64,000 bases of DNA. Origin: Cladosporium sp. IMV 00045 (Eukaryota > Ascomycota > Dothideomycetes > Cladosporiales > Cladosporiaceae). The DNA lies in assembly GCA_001931905.2 (NCBI GenBank), contig MSJI02000035.1:1-64000 (forward strand), read 5' to 3'. The notes below the pieces were generated by a model that was not told the DNA's origin, ran no database searches, and saw only the letters and a program-made list of their open reading frames with translations. The translations under genes and the position numbers were made by a program. Of this stretch, positions 34,395 to 46,655 are shown piece after piece (position 1 is the stretch's first letter; each line of letters starts with the position of its first letter).

Positions 34395-35699
34395 ATGGAG
34401 TCTGGAATACAAACGCTGTCTCTGAACGGAGACTCACATCCAAGGCCACGGTAGGTGATCCAACGACTGCTTCATGGTCCTCCTCATGAACAGCAGCCAT
34501 ACCTCAAGAGTGTCGCGACATCAAAGAACGAACACAGTAGTCAGCGCTTCTTTCAGACCCTCTTAGTAACAAGGCTTCATTCTCACAGCATTCTTTCACT
34601 CTTTGAAGATGCCAAAGCACAAGGTAGACCACTTCACGGTAGGACAATCTCACAAATCTCCTTGAACCATTAGCACTCACTGAATCGTCACTTCAGTCTC
34701 AGCGCCCATGGTCCGGTAAGCATGCCCATCTCTCGATTCCTCAATACCCAGAAGACCATTTTATCTCAGTACCAACATCTCTTCAGGTACTCCAAACTCC
34801 CTTTCCGCCTCACAGCCCGCCACTACGCCACCGACGTCCTCTACACGCCCATGATGCTCGCCCACGAATTCACCCGCAGCCAAATCGCACGCGACAGCGA
34901 TTTCACAACCCACCCACTTGAACGACAAACAACGTCCCACGACAACCGAAAGCACGTCCTAATCGCACAGTTCGCCTCCTCGTCCTCCCAAGACTTCGTC
35001 CGCGCCGCCACCCTCATCGAACCCTGGGTCGACGGCGTAAACCTCAACTGCGGCTGCCCACAATCCTGGGCAATCAAAGAAGGCATTGGGTGCGCGCTCA
35101 TGGACGAGCCAGAGCTCGTGGCGGGCATGGTGAGGGATGTGAAGGCCGTGCTGGCGCCTTTGGGGAAGAGCGTCAGCGTCAAGATCCGCATCGCAAAGGA
35201 CCTTGAAATCACCAAACGCTGGATCGATCTTGTGCAGGATGCGGATGTGGATTACATTACGATTCACGGTAGATTGAAAGCACAGCGATCCAGCACGCCG
35301 CCCGACTACGAAGCCGTGCGGATTCTCAAAGAGTACGCGCGCGTCCCGATCGTGGCGAACGGGGATGCCTACACGCTCCGCGGCGTGAATGATATCGCAG
35401 AGCAGACGGGCGTGGACGGCGTCATGGCCGCGCGAGGCATGCTGGAGAACCCTGCCATGTTCGCGGGCTACGACGTGACGCCCGTGGAGTGCGTGCGAAT
35501 GTTTTTGGGCTACATGGTCAGGTGTCCGATTCCGTTTCAGCTCGTGCAATATCACGTTTGCGAGATGACGGCGAAGATGGAGGGGATGGGGAAGAAGCAA
35601 AAAAGGGCTTTGATGGATTGCAGGGATCTGTTGGAGTTGATTGATGTGGTAGAGGAACGATGGGGATGTGGCGAGAAAGTTGGAATTTTGAACATTTGA
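34395..35699 (+). CDS. dus4: tRNA-dihydrouridine synthase, Dus4 type
   Basis: Four exons (34395-34450, 34589-34638, 34697-34715, 34787-35699) give 345 residues. The third exon has only 19 nt. The model was fixed by the conserved Dus4 N terminus, which appears only after splicing: LFEDAKAQGRPLH, then VSAPMVR, then YSKLPFR. The enzyme reduces uridine to dihydrouridine in the tRNA D loop with FMN and NAD(P)H; Dus4 acts at positions 20a/20b. Further motifs: YTPMMLAHEF, NLNCGCPQ, the catalytic Cys144 in GIGCALM, KIRI, TIHGR, IVANGD and GVMAARGML. The first intron is rather long (138 nt), so the initial exon is the least certain part. A model starting at 34722 would lose the FMN-binding APMVRYSK segment. 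Confidence 0.9.
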
Positions 35700-35969
35700 T
35701 ACTGGTATTATTGATTTTTGCAATCCACTCTCTGTTGGTGAATTCTTATCCAATTTTTGCATCGAAGCTCGTTCAAAGACATTGGCCTCTTCTTCGGCCC
35801 TTGTCGTGGCTTCCTGTGAGCCTTTTGGTCGCTTTTCCGCGAGTTTCACAATGGTACATGCGCAAGTCGAGGTTTGCTAGCCACGGGACGAGCAGAACGT
35901 GCTCGTGGGGCTTTGCAAATGGTTGAGACTTTCGCGCGCCGTGATGTCGTTGCGCATCTCAAGGACGCC

Positions 35970-36134
35970 TTAGTACTCCCAGTCACGACCGACCGTTCCG
36001 GGAGGATCCTTGTTGCGGTTGCTCGGATTGTCCCAGTCGAAGTAACGGCTGCGGCGCGCGTGCTTGTAGTTGCTGTTGTGGTGATCTTCGCTGCCCTGGT
36101 AGTAATCGTGATCGTTGCCATCCTCGCGAACATC
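35970..36134 (-). other. in-frame coding-like extension behind the TAG of the Yra1-like gene
   Basis: Directly after the TAG the frame stays open for 54 codons and ends at TAA (35970-35972). The peptide is rich in Asp, Asn, His, Tyr and Arg (for example DYYQGSEDHHNSNYKH and RYFDWDNPSNRNKD), and most codons end in C or G, as in the gene before it. An alternative intron 36091-36216 (126 nt, GTATAA donor, GGCAG acceptor) would remove the TAG in frame, but both signals are weak. Stop readthrough or a recent nonsense mutation are other explanations. Confidence 0.45.
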
Positions 36135-37265
36135 CTAAGCTCCGCGATTGTAGCGACGGCCGTAACTACGAGGTTGCCGCGCGTCTTCCCCAAAGGCCGA
36201 ACGTGAGTCATTATACCTCGGACCAGGTCTGGCGCCCTCCCAGTCCTCGTAGTAGCCTCTACGATCCCTTGATCCTGCAGCAACGACCTCTCTGCGGTCT
36301 CTAGCGCCTGCTCCTCTGCGGTCCTCGCGCATACGGTTCTCGGCCTCGCGTTGGCTAATAGTGTCGTCGACTTGCATCGTGTAGTCCTCTTGCATAGGCT
36401 GCGGTGCCACGATAGGCTGAGGTGCGACGACCGTCTGGGAGGCAGGGACTGGCGGCTGGATAGCCTGCGGAGCGGCGACACTGTTGTCCTTATAGTATAC
36501 GTGAAGGATGCGACCGTCGGCCTGGAACTTTCGTCAGTCAGATCTGATTCCTTTACTCTTGTGCCGCTTTGCGATACTCACTGGTTTGTTGTTGAAGGCG
36601 TTGATGAACTTGTCAGCATCAGCGGCATTTGAGTAGGTCAAATCCGCCATAACCGTCGGAGACGCAGCAGTGATTCTGCAGGACTGCAGGCTTGCACCAT
36701 GACCGCTGCCTTGCAAGGCCCTCTCAATATCCTCGGCAGTGGTTCCAGGTGCGAAGTTGCTTGCGGTGATAAGGTGTAGCCCACTGGCTAGGCCTCTGAT
36801 GTTAATACCGCTCTGCCGGGCAGCTGCTCTCCTTCCTCTCTGGCGATTGGTGCCCGGCTGCGGTGCGAGTCTGGACGGGAAGACAGTGTTGTCCTTGTTG
36901 TTGTTATTGCCGGCGGTGGCCCTGATCGGGCCGCGGTCGTTGTGGGAGCTTGCATTGTTGCGCTGGTATGGGTGTTAGAAAGGCGATCATAGTTGTCGTG
37001 CGATTGAACAACGTACCCTGGAAACTCCAATCCTGCTCGCCAGGTCACCTGTCTTGCGTGACTGTCTGTTGTTGTTCGTAGCGGCAGGTGCCGTCTGGCG
37101 ACGGCCGCTGCCCAGCATCTGCTGGGCGAGCTCCTCGTGCCTGCGCTTGCGGCGGCCTGGTAGATGTTAGTGTCAGGTTGAAGTTGCGGCGAGTTGTGGG
37201 GTTTATTGTCGCATGCACTCACCGGCCTGGATGATGTCATCGAAGGAGACTTTGGCGCCGGCCAT
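36135..37265 (-). CDS. Yra1/ALY-like RNA-binding protein
   Basis: Four exons (37265-37223, 37156-37017, 36962-36582, 36521-36135) give 316 residues up to the first in-frame TAG. The N terminus (KVSFDDIIQ followed by RRKRR) resembles the UAP56-binding motif of Yra1/ALY mRNA export adaptors. An Arg/Asn-rich region leads to one RRM (about residues 105-190; NIRGLASGLHLITASNF, MADLTY, then GRILHVYY after the third intron). The C terminus is Arg-rich with RGG/RDRR-like elements. It should be a nuclear protein linking transcription or splicing to mRNA export. Behind the TAG the same frame continues for 54 coding-like codons to a TAA at 35970-35972, so the real C terminus is in doubt. Confidence 0.82.
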
Positions 37266-37727
37266 TGTGAGATATATTATTAAGAAGAGGATGTAAGGTA
37301 GTTGCAGAGGTATAGCGGCAAGGAAAAGAGAAGCAACTTTGAAGTTCGCGACGCGATGCGCAGGCACTACGTAGGGAAGGCAAGCGGGGAGTGGAGCCGC
37401 GCTCGACGGGCACGTGATGAGAGCGGTTAAGTACCGCATTTTTGAGCATGTGAATGTCGCGAACATTGCGCGAGCACAGATGATCTCGACGTACCTAGAT
37501 ATATTGATGATTGATTGAACGATCGAAAAAAGGGTCAACCGAACGATTTGATGTTTCCATTGAAGTCATTGTCTGAAACTGGTGGCCTGATAACTATCGA
37601 TCGAAGGAAACCACGTTCATGAGGTAGCCAATGCGGTGTTTGTTCGTAACAATGAGAAAGGGAAGCAACAGATGGATTGCGACTGACTTCGAGCAATTAC
37701 CTGCTCACAAGTAGGTAAACATGGGAG
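37266..37727. promoter_or_regulatory. divergent promoter region
   Basis: 462 bp between the start of the Yra1-like gene (minus) and the disordered-protein gene (plus). No specific site recognised. Confidence 0.45.
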
Positions 37728-40005
37728 ATGTCTCTACCTAGCACCGATGAGTGTGATCGACCGTCCACCTTACATCACCCAGCGGAGCAGATTATGGCTC
37801 CATCAACGGCAGAAGAAGGCTCGTCGGCGCGAGCGGCCTTAGAGAAATCACTGACACTCAATCGAAAGCAGTCTTGGTTTGGCAGCATCAAAAGCGCAGT
37901 ACATCAAGGAGCCCTTTCAGCAAAAGCGGCCGTGGAATCCCTTCGTGGCGGTCCCAGCAACAGTAGCAACAGGTATGCCCTGGTGCTCATGCTTATCGAG
38001 AGTACAGACTGACAGATTTAGCAGTGTAACGCTCGCTCAAGATGATCATGACACTATTCGTGCAAGCACCGATACCACACGGACAAAACGCAGCACTCCC
38101 AGCAGACTATCCCCTCGTGATGGAGCGGCAACAGCAAAGACCGCGGTCTCCTCTCTGCGTCAGCAACTCAGTCGTCACTCACGAACCTCCAAACGAGGCA
38201 GCGTTTCAGAGGTATTCCGCCGAACCGGCAGCAACGCTTCCAGCCTTCGTGGAGCCAAGGGCCCAGACGCATATTACCGCAACTCAGTAGACTTAGGAGG
38301 GATATCGTCACCGCTCACCCAAGAGCAAGAGCAGAACAAGGACAAAGACTCAGCAACCTCGATACCTCTCCCATCTTCACCCATCGCGATTCCATCCCCT
38401 CAGCTGCCGACACTGAAGCTTGACTTTGGCCCGCCTGCACTGCTTTCGCCATTTGAGGGCATGAAAGAGGCTGATCTCGCCGACATCAAGGTGCTACAAG
38501 ATCCAAAGAACATCACCTGCGGCGTCCCATCATCTCACCACCTTCCTTGGGACTGCGGAAAGCAAGATCCACGTGTAGTTGAGCACAGGAACGCAGCCAC
38601 AGCAGCCTCGTCCACCGAATCTGGACTCAAGACAGCGTCCTCGCAGCTTGCACCCTTTTCACTACTGTCAAGTCCGTTTGTGGAGCGCGACGACCCCTTC
38701 GGGCGAGAATCTCCCATGCCAGGCACTACACTCTGCTTGGAGGTTGATGACGCAACGAAAGAAAGGCCGAACGAAACCCTCCCCAGCTACGGTGATTGCA
38801 TCCGGCCGGCAGGAATGGATCTCGGAGAGGGCAGCACTGCCACAACAAAGCATGGCGAGGAGGCCGCGGGTGATGTTGAAAATAGCAAGAAGCAGAATAA
38901 GAAAGAGTACCCGCCATCGTCGCCATTGGCCGTCTTTCAGTTCGAAGAGCCGGCATCGGGAGCTCATTGCAACAAGAAACGACACAACGAGAATTCCAAC
39001 GCTGATCTTGTCAATGTGCTCCCAACCCAAGATACCAAGGATCTACCACAACCCTCGCAAGCTTCAGACAGCATGCCGCCGCCAGCGCAACTTTACCCTG
39101 GCATCATTCAGCGAATTGGTGGGCCAGGCCCCTGCATGCTTGCTGGAGATGCAAAAGACGGACGAAGCGACAGCTTGCGAACACAAGTGCCTGACTCACC
39201 ACGCTCTGACAAAGATTGTGACTTACAAGATGCTCTGGAGGGTTTCAAAGCCGTTGAAACGGGCGTCAATGATTGCGAAGAAAATGGCTCCACGGCGCTG
39301 CGGAAAGACAGCCTCATTGATAACATCGAGCAAACCATCCACCAGCATGGACCTCCATCACCGACACGCACCGTGCGGCTTCCTCTGCGTCCGAAAGCTC
39401 CCTTGACAAAACCCAGCTCGCACGACTCCATGATCTTCAGACCAATTCTCGACCGACTTGCAGCAAAGAAGCTAGGCATCCTGCGACCTGGGTCAGATCC
39501 AACACTGAGGCAAAGATACTACCCACACGTGCTCATCGACGCGTCCAACCATGCGCAATTCCCACGCCAGACCTCACTGGACTCACGTGGCAGCAAGACT
39601 TCTGAAGAGAGCAATGACAACTCAGGGATTTTCGAACGAGCAGTCGAGCCCGTGTCGCCGCTTCACATTCGGAAGCAGTCCGGCGTATCCCCAGCAAAGA
39701 ACGCCCCGTCGCCTCGCACGCCAAAAGACAATGCAGATCCGCAGACGCCTGGGAGCAGCCCATATCGCACACCATCGATGGGTGACCGACAGCTGTTTGA
39801 GATGCAGCGCGCTGAAAGAAACGCAAGGTACAATGCAATCCACTCAGGCAGCTGCGTGTTCAACGGAGATTTTGACTTCCAGCTGGCTGATTTTGACCAC
39901 GCCGGCCCTGGCTCTAGAGGGTCGACGCCAGGACGGAACAGCATGGAGGGAGGGAGCGAAGGGAGTGTTTCGCCTAGCCGTTCTGAGCGTGCTGTTCCTG
40001 CTTAG
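37728..40005 (+). CDS. long intrinsically disordered protein, unknown function
   Basis: Two exons (37728-37972, 38025-40005) give 741 residues; the 52-nt intron splits a Ser codon (SNSSN to SVTLAQDD). No domain is recognised. Most of the chain is rich in Ser, Pro, Asp, Glu and Lys and predicted disordered. More conserved-looking patches are KQSWFGSIKSAVHQGALSAK (residues about 47-66), FRPILDRLAAKKLGILRPG (about 565-585) and RQLFEMQRAERNARYNAI near the C terminus, which could be short interaction motifs. Many SP and TP sites (SPSRS, PSPRTPK, SPYRTPS) suggest regulation by proline-directed kinases. The annotation stops at 'hypothetical protein'. Confidence 0.75.
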
Positions 40006-40410
40006 CCGGCAGCACAGGCTGGTCATAATGCCAGGCGGGAGGTGTTTCTGGCCTTGTCAAAAGATTGATGGTGGCCAATCATGATATTCTTACTTGTCGT
40101 ATATAGCGAGCACCCTAAGTTTTAGCAGGCAGTGTTGTAGATCCAGAATGGCAAGAATTACACTGTTCCAAGCACCATCAAAGACATGAGGATTATGTTT
40201 CGTTTTTCCGTATTTGAAACGAGTTGCATTCAGGTCACGTCAAAATCAATCTTATTGTGTTCTGGGGTCGTTTCATAGGGTCAATGTCAAGTGTGAAGTG
40301 TGAAGTGGACTCCGTCCGCAAGCGGAGGATTGACGTCGCCAAGCCTGTCTTCCTCCCATGCACCGAGAGCTGCCATCCTCCATCATGATCTCGACAAGCA
40401 AGAGTATGTG
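40006..40410. other. intergenic region
   Basis: 3' flank of the disordered-protein gene and leader of the GatA gene. No gene seen. Confidence 0.5.
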
Positions 40411-41940
40411 ATGCGCCCAACCCTGTACCGGTCGCGAAACGCCCTTTTGTTGGGTGCCAGGCGATATCAACATCATGTGAGCGCGCAGAAACAGCCCGGT
40501 GAGCTTAATGCCATCATTCATCACGCTAAGGACAAGAATGGAGGAGCTTCGTCAGGTATGCATGCATTGTCTGTTTAAATGGTATGGATGTTGATTCTGA
40601 CATGACTAGGTCCACTTTCTGGTAGATCTGTCGTCGTAAAGGACAACATTGTTACCGCAAGTCAGCCAACCACGGCCGCCTCAAAAGTCCTTTCTGGCTT
40701 CACTTCGCCTTTCGATGCGACAGTAGTCAAGCTTCTTCAAGATGCAGGCGCTAGCATCACCTCGAAAGCAAGCCTGGATGAGTTCGGCATGGGCTCACAC
40801 TCACAAAGCGGCTACGAAGGCTCTGTGCTCAGCCCATTCAGTCGCAACGGCGAGCCTTTGTCGCCAGGAGGAAGCAGTGGAGGAAGCGCTGTCGCTGTCG
40901 CGACGGGAGAAGCGTGGGCAGCTCTAGGAACGGATACTGGAGGAAGTGTGAGACTGCCAGCGGCATATTGCGGCACGGTTGGGTTCAAACCAAGCTACGG
41001 GCTGCTGTCAAGATGGGGCGTGATACAATATGCCAATTCGCTGGATACGGTTGGTGTACTGGCAGGGAACGTCGCGGACGCTGAGAAGGTCTTCAAAGCA
41101 ATAAATGTGTATGACAGGGATGATCCGACTAGCTTGTCTGAAGCGGTCAGACAACGCCTGGCATCGCAAGATCAACCGAAGAAAACTCTACGAATTGGTG
41201 TGCCCAACGAGTACAACATCGAAGAGCTCACAGCACCTGTGCGAGCAGCGTGGGAGCAAACGCTTGCTCGGTTGCAGAGTGCTGGCCACACCCTCGTCTC
41301 GGTGTCTCTCCCAGCAACGCGTCAAGCGCTGAGCGCTTACTACGTCCTCGCACCCGCGGAAGCAAGCTCGAATCTAGCCAAATACGATGGTGTTCGCTAT
41401 GGTCACCGCACATCCGGCTCAGACGCTTCGCCCAAGAAGGAGTCGCCGCTGTATGCCAGCACACGAGGCGAAGGCTTCGGCGAGGAAGTCCGCCGCAGAA
41501 TCCTTCTCGGCGCGTACGCTCTGAGCTCAGAAGCCATCGATAACTATTTCATCCAAGCACAGAAGGTTCGCAGGCTGGTACAGCAGGATTTCGATCGCGT
41601 TTTCGCAGCGCAGAATCCGCTCCTCGACGCGTCGGAAACCCTCGACGACGAGAGCGTGGACTTCCTTGTCACGCCAACAGCGCCTACTCTTCCGCCTACT
41701 CTGGCTGAGCTGAAGCGCCAATCTACGGTGGAGAGCTATATGCTGGATGTCTTTACAGTTCCAGCGAGCTTGGCAGGATTGCCTGCGTTGAGCGTCCCAG
41801 TTCCCTTACCTGAGGATGCTCGTGGAAAGCTGGGAGAAAATGATGTGCAAAGTGTCGGCATTCAGGTGATTGGGCAATATGGCTCTGACGAAGGTCTGTT
41901 GGATGCCGCAAAGATCATCGAAGAGCTAAGTACTGTATGA
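40411..41940 (+). CDS. mitochondrial glutamyl-tRNA(Gln) amidotransferase subunit A
   Basis: Two exons (40411-40555, 40610-41940) give 491 residues; the 54-nt intron splits a Gly codon. The N terminus (MRPTLYRSRNALLLGARRY) is an Arg-rich amphipathic presequence typical of mitochondrial import. The amidase-signature catalytic triad is complete: Lys59 (VVVKDNI), the cis-Ser in SPGGSSGGSA (about residue 137) and the nucleophile Ser in DTGGSVRLPA (about 161). SLDEFGMGSHSQSGYEG is the usual GatA segment. The enzyme releases ammonia from glutamine to convert Glu-tRNA(Gln) into Gln-tRNA(Gln) in the organelle, together with the B subunit. The yeast equivalent is Her2. A general amidase is less likely given the presequence and GatA-type motifs. 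Confidence 0.88.
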
Positions 41941-42292
41941 TTACAACCAATTGAGGACGTCCCTAAAGAGCGATCAGTTCTCTCTACCCCCAAGCCATGT
42001 ACCACAACCACTTGTCTCCTCTACGGGAATCTGCATCGCTGCCTAATTGCCTGCATTGCTGAACATCAGCTGATACCTTGCACAAAGCTGACACCAGAGA
42101 TATAACAAGCTGCTGCGCCGCCTGTGCAGCAGGCTGCATTTCAGCTCTGACGAGCTTGCGAAACCCCACCAGACAATCATACCTACCTACCTGTACTCTC
42201 ACATCTCTCATCCACGCCGAATCACCACTCTAAACCATTCCAGTTTCGCTGTCGACACAGTCCTTGTACGCCATTTTCATGCTTCTATCAAG
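41941..42292. other. intergenic region
   Basis: 3' flank of GatA and promoter/leader of the NACHT-WD40 gene. An imperfect GC-rich inverted repeat around 42108-42135 (GCTGCTGCG ... TGCAGCAGG) could form a hairpin. No gene seen. Confidence 0.45.
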
Positions 42293-45200
42293 ATGAGCCA
42301 GAAGCCCAGGTGGCGCGATAAGTTGCGAAAACATCTGCCGGGCCGTCCTCGCAGCTCGCAGCCCTCACCATCTCCTGCATCAGCCTCGTCTGCCAGTGTT
42401 ACCGGCGCACCGCAAGCAACATCAATTCCATTTCCCGGATCACCTTCCACCTCTGGACAGGTCGCAACTGTCGCAGCACCTCCATCGCCTAAATTGGGGA
42501 AAATCACGCTAGATCGTGTGCTAGACAATCTCACGGAAGAACAACGCAAGACGATACGCGGCAATTCTTGCCAAAATGCCACCGATCTCAGCAACACCTT
42601 GGATGTTGCTCTTATTAACGCGCAACAGCTGAAGCAGCTTTGCGTTAGCAAGCGGTGGACGCTGTCTGTAGGCACACATGCAATATCGTCAAAGGAGAAA
42701 GCCGACAAAGTCATCGCCTTCATCGACAAATTCAAAGAAATTGGCAGTGCAGCCGCAAGTGCTGACCCGGTACATGCGGGCCTCCCATGGGCAGGCGTAT
42801 GCGTGATCTTAAAATTTGCCGTAGTCGAAAGGCGCCAGATGGACATATTGATGGGTGGAATGGCCACTGTCCTCTCTGTGAAGAGTATCCTGAACGCATA
42901 TCTTGACTTCTACCGCAATCTGCCTCCTGGCCTGCACGCACAGAATCTCGAGGTGGCATTGGTGGAAATGCATGTGATCATACTGCGGTTTCTCGCAGAT
43001 GCAATTCCCCTTTTTCGGTCGTCCCAGGGCGCCAGATTCTTGAAGGCTCTGGCCGATGATGGGGAACTGGAAAACTTCGCGTCCATGTGCAAAGATGCCG
43101 AGAGCAAAGTCGAAATAGCAGCAAGCAACTGTGATCGCAATTTGGACGAGACGTCCAGGTTGTTGACCAAAGAATGCAAGGACGCGATAAATCAGGTCAT
43201 GGGTGACATGGCCGGTCTCAAGGCTCAAATCGAACGGATAGAGCTCAACACCAACTTCGCAAAATTGCCGACTGCCACAACCGCTTCATTCGATTCTATC
43301 GATGAGGAACGCTTGCCAAGGTGTCTCGAAAACACTCGGGTTCAACTTCAAGAAGATATCGAGCGATGGATTCAGGATCCACACGGCCCGACTTTCTTCT
43401 GGCTGCAAGGTGTTGCAGGCACAGGCAAATCCACCGTAGCTCGGACGGTTGCACAGACACTCTACGACCACAGTCTTCTTGGGGCAAGCTTTTTCTTCAA
43501 GCGCAGTCATGCCGAGCGTGGCAACGCCGATTTATTCTTTGCGTCGATTGCCATGCAACTTGCAAGGGTGGTACCTGACTTAGGAAGCGAAATGGCGAGA
43601 TTACTTGAACCTGAGGTTGGATTGTACAGAAAGGGTATATCCACTCAGTTCAACGAATTGCTCATGGCTCCCCTGTGCAACGTTACTCCAGCTCCTCAGA
43701 CATCTCAACGGGGCTTGTTCATCCTCGTCGATGCCCTCGACGAATGCGATGATGGAGAGAACCGTAAAGGTGATACCAAGCAGCTCCTTCAATTTCTAGC
43801 CCGTCTGAAGGAAATCCCACACCTACGCCTACGGGTGATCGTAACAAGCAGACTTGAGTTTCCAGTCGAGCTTGGTTTTGCTCATATGGCCACCGAAGAG
43901 CACCACGATCTGGTTCTTCACGAGATCCCATCTGATCACATTGAACACGACATTCGGATATTCTTCCAGACCCAGCTTGACACCATCAGAATTGATCTCT
44001 CTATCCGACGAAAGCGCGAGGTTCTCGGCGAAGACTGGCCTGGCGATGCAGTCATTCGAGAGCTCACCGGCCGTTCAAAGCCCCTGTTCATCTTCGCCTC
44101 GACTGTTTGCATGTTCATCGCCGACAGCAAATCTGCCCCGCAAGAGCAATTGCAGAAGGTACTTGATAATCGCGAACCAATGCATCTCGACTCCACTTAT
44201 CGCTTGATCCTTGAGACTCTCGTTCCAGAAGCCGATTCCGCTCTGGCTGAACGAACGCAGGTGTTGAACGACTTCCGCGGCATCGTCGGGCTCATCATCT
44301 TCTCCACCGAGCCGCCCTCAATAGCCACTATCGCTGCTCTATTGAACTTCAGTCACGAACGCGTAGAGGCGATTCTGGACAGTCTTCATTCAGTCCTCGA
44401 TGTCACTACAGATCTCAATCGGCCAATACGGCCATTTCATCTCTCATTCATCGAATACCTCGCACGGCCAAAATTTGAGCACGATTACAAAATTGATGAA
44501 TGCCAATTTCACGCGGTGATCGCGAACAAATGCCTTGATTTCATGATGCAGCCGAACGAGCTCAGGGAGGACATATATCAGCTCCACGATCCAGGTGCAA
44601 AGAGATCGGACATCCCCGGCGAGCGATTATCGTCAACGATAACGCCAGCACTCGCGTACGCTTGCAAGCACTGGGTCCATCACCTTGTCAAGAGCGGGCA
44701 AACCCTAGACGAGCATCACAAAGCTTCAGATTTCCTGTTGCGATATTTTATTTTCTGGTTTGAAGTGATGGCTTGGCTGGGAAATGCCTACGAGGCTCAA
44801 CGTATCATAGAAGAACTCCAAGACAGCTCCAAAGTAAGTGAAATGGCCAGATTTCAAAGTATCATCATTCATCCCTTCGCAGACGAACAGCGCCGGTACA
44901 CTTAGCGTCTTTCTGACCGACGCGTACCACTTCACACGCGAATTTCAATACATGGTCGACATTGCACCCTTGCAGCTCTACGCTTCTGCGCTTGTCTTCG
45001 CCCCAGAGCAAAGTTTTGTCAAAACGACGTTCAAGAATTGCATGCCTAGATGGCTGATTCGTCCGCCCGAAGTTGATAAGACGTGGAACAATGAAGTATT
45101 CATTCTTGAAGGTCACACAGAGGACGTCAGCGCGATAGAATTCTCCCCGAATGATCATTTCCTCGCAACCTGCTCCAAGGACGGAACAGTTCGAGTTTGG

Positions 45201-46655
45201 GATACCACAGCCATGGCTTGTTTCCGTTGCTTTCATAAAGCAGGCCATGCACCATATAGCGCCGCATTCTCGACCGACAGCAAGCTTGTGGCAATAGCTT
45301 ACGTTGCCTCAACTGATTTCAGGAAGGGAGGATATGTGATTGCGACTGTAGTCTGTGAGATTGCAGGTGGAAAAGTCTTGCGCAAGCTGGACCATATCAT
45401 CACACGAGATGCCATCGAGGATGGGGGCATGGCATTGGCCTTCTCTAATGACATGTCAATTTTCGTTGGAGCTATATCGAACAACACGATTCAAGCCTGG
45501 AGAGCAGCAGATGGCGAATCAACCGCCTTTGAAAGGCTTTGGGTCCATGAGCTGCACAACCAGGAGGAAACCAGACTAGGGTTGTACCACAACGCATCCA
45601 TCACCATTTGCAGAGTCGCTCCTCAGCTGGCTTACTACCATCCATATGGCGTGGTCGGATCGCATTCTCTTACCGTGCTTGATCTGCTCACCGGATCCGT
45701 TGTCAACACTCAACTTGGAGATGGCATCAATGGTGGCATCCAATACCATGGAAAAGACTTGGCGACGTTTAAAGGGATGGGCTCAAACGTTATTCTCGGA
45801 CTGTTGAATATACACACAGGAGACTTCCAAAATCTTTCTAGGTGGAATCCTGTTTGTAATTTTGCATTAGCCCACAGCAGAGATAAGCTAGCCGTTTCTT
45901 CTTCTTTTTCCCAGATTGTGGAGGTTCAAAGTCTTCTGACAACACAGGAAGAACGAAAGACTTACCAAAGAGAGGTCTATCATCTTGCAGTATCTGCCAA
46001 TGGCAAGGCAATCGCTGTGAGATACTCAGATTCCTTGAGTGTGCTCAATCCGGAAGGGAAAACCGTCGCTCAGCGATCCAGGCCATTTCTGTACACTGCA
46101 TTCGGCAGGTCATACATTGCGATCTCGCCTGACGGCACTCTGTTCGCAGACTTGGACTATAACAGTAATCTTTGGATATTGGACATGAATTCATCTTGCG
46201 AGGGCGAACTCGAAGCCAATATCGCCCGTGCATTTGATATCGATGAGTTTGCGTTTTCAAGAGACAACAAACAGGTTGCCATAGAAGACCACGGCATACT
46301 TTCAGTCTGCGATCTCGAGCACGATCAAGAAAGATCATCTATACTTGTGTCTCTGAGGAATGATTGGGATGATCCTTCGTCGTCACACTGTCCCTTCAGG
46401 ATAACTTCTGGCATTTTGAGCCCGAAAGATCATGCGCTTGATTTGGATTTTAAGGATGGTGTTGGATTTGAGGAATTGCAATTCATTTATTCTGAGCCGG
46501 AATGGATACAGTACAACAAGAGAGATCTCCTTTGGATCCCGAAGAGATACCGCACCACAGGCAACGCTTGCGGCGCGGGTGGGAACCTAGTCGCGTTGGC
46601 ATATGAAGACGGAAGCGTGAGAATCATGAAATTCGCGGATCATATCACTCTATAG
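42293..46655 (+). CDS. NLR-type STAND protein: NACHT with WD40-like repeats
   Basis: Two exons (42293-44833, 44883-46655) give 1437 residues; the 49-nt phase-0 intron joins DSSK to TNSAGTLSVF. A basic, Ser/Pro-rich tail (1-60) is followed by a domain of the NWD/NACHT-associated N-terminal type (about 65-270; AGLPWAGVCVILK). The NACHT NTPase has Walker A GVAGTGKST (373-381) and Walker B LFILVDALDECD (475-486). A helical section (LSFIEYLARPKF) leads to WD40-like repeats from about residue 918; only the first (EGHTEDVSAIEFSP ... GTVRVWDTT) is canonical, the rest are divergent. Fungal NLRs of this plan control heterokaryon incompatibility and other non-self responses. The ligand is unknown. Read without the intron it looks like two genes. 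Confidence 0.9.

Noticed and set aside
44838..46655. Separate WD40 gene behind the NACHT gene
   Set aside because: A 49-nt intron with GTAAGT donor and CGCAG acceptor (44834-44882) joins both frames, and NACHT-WD40 is a known architecture.
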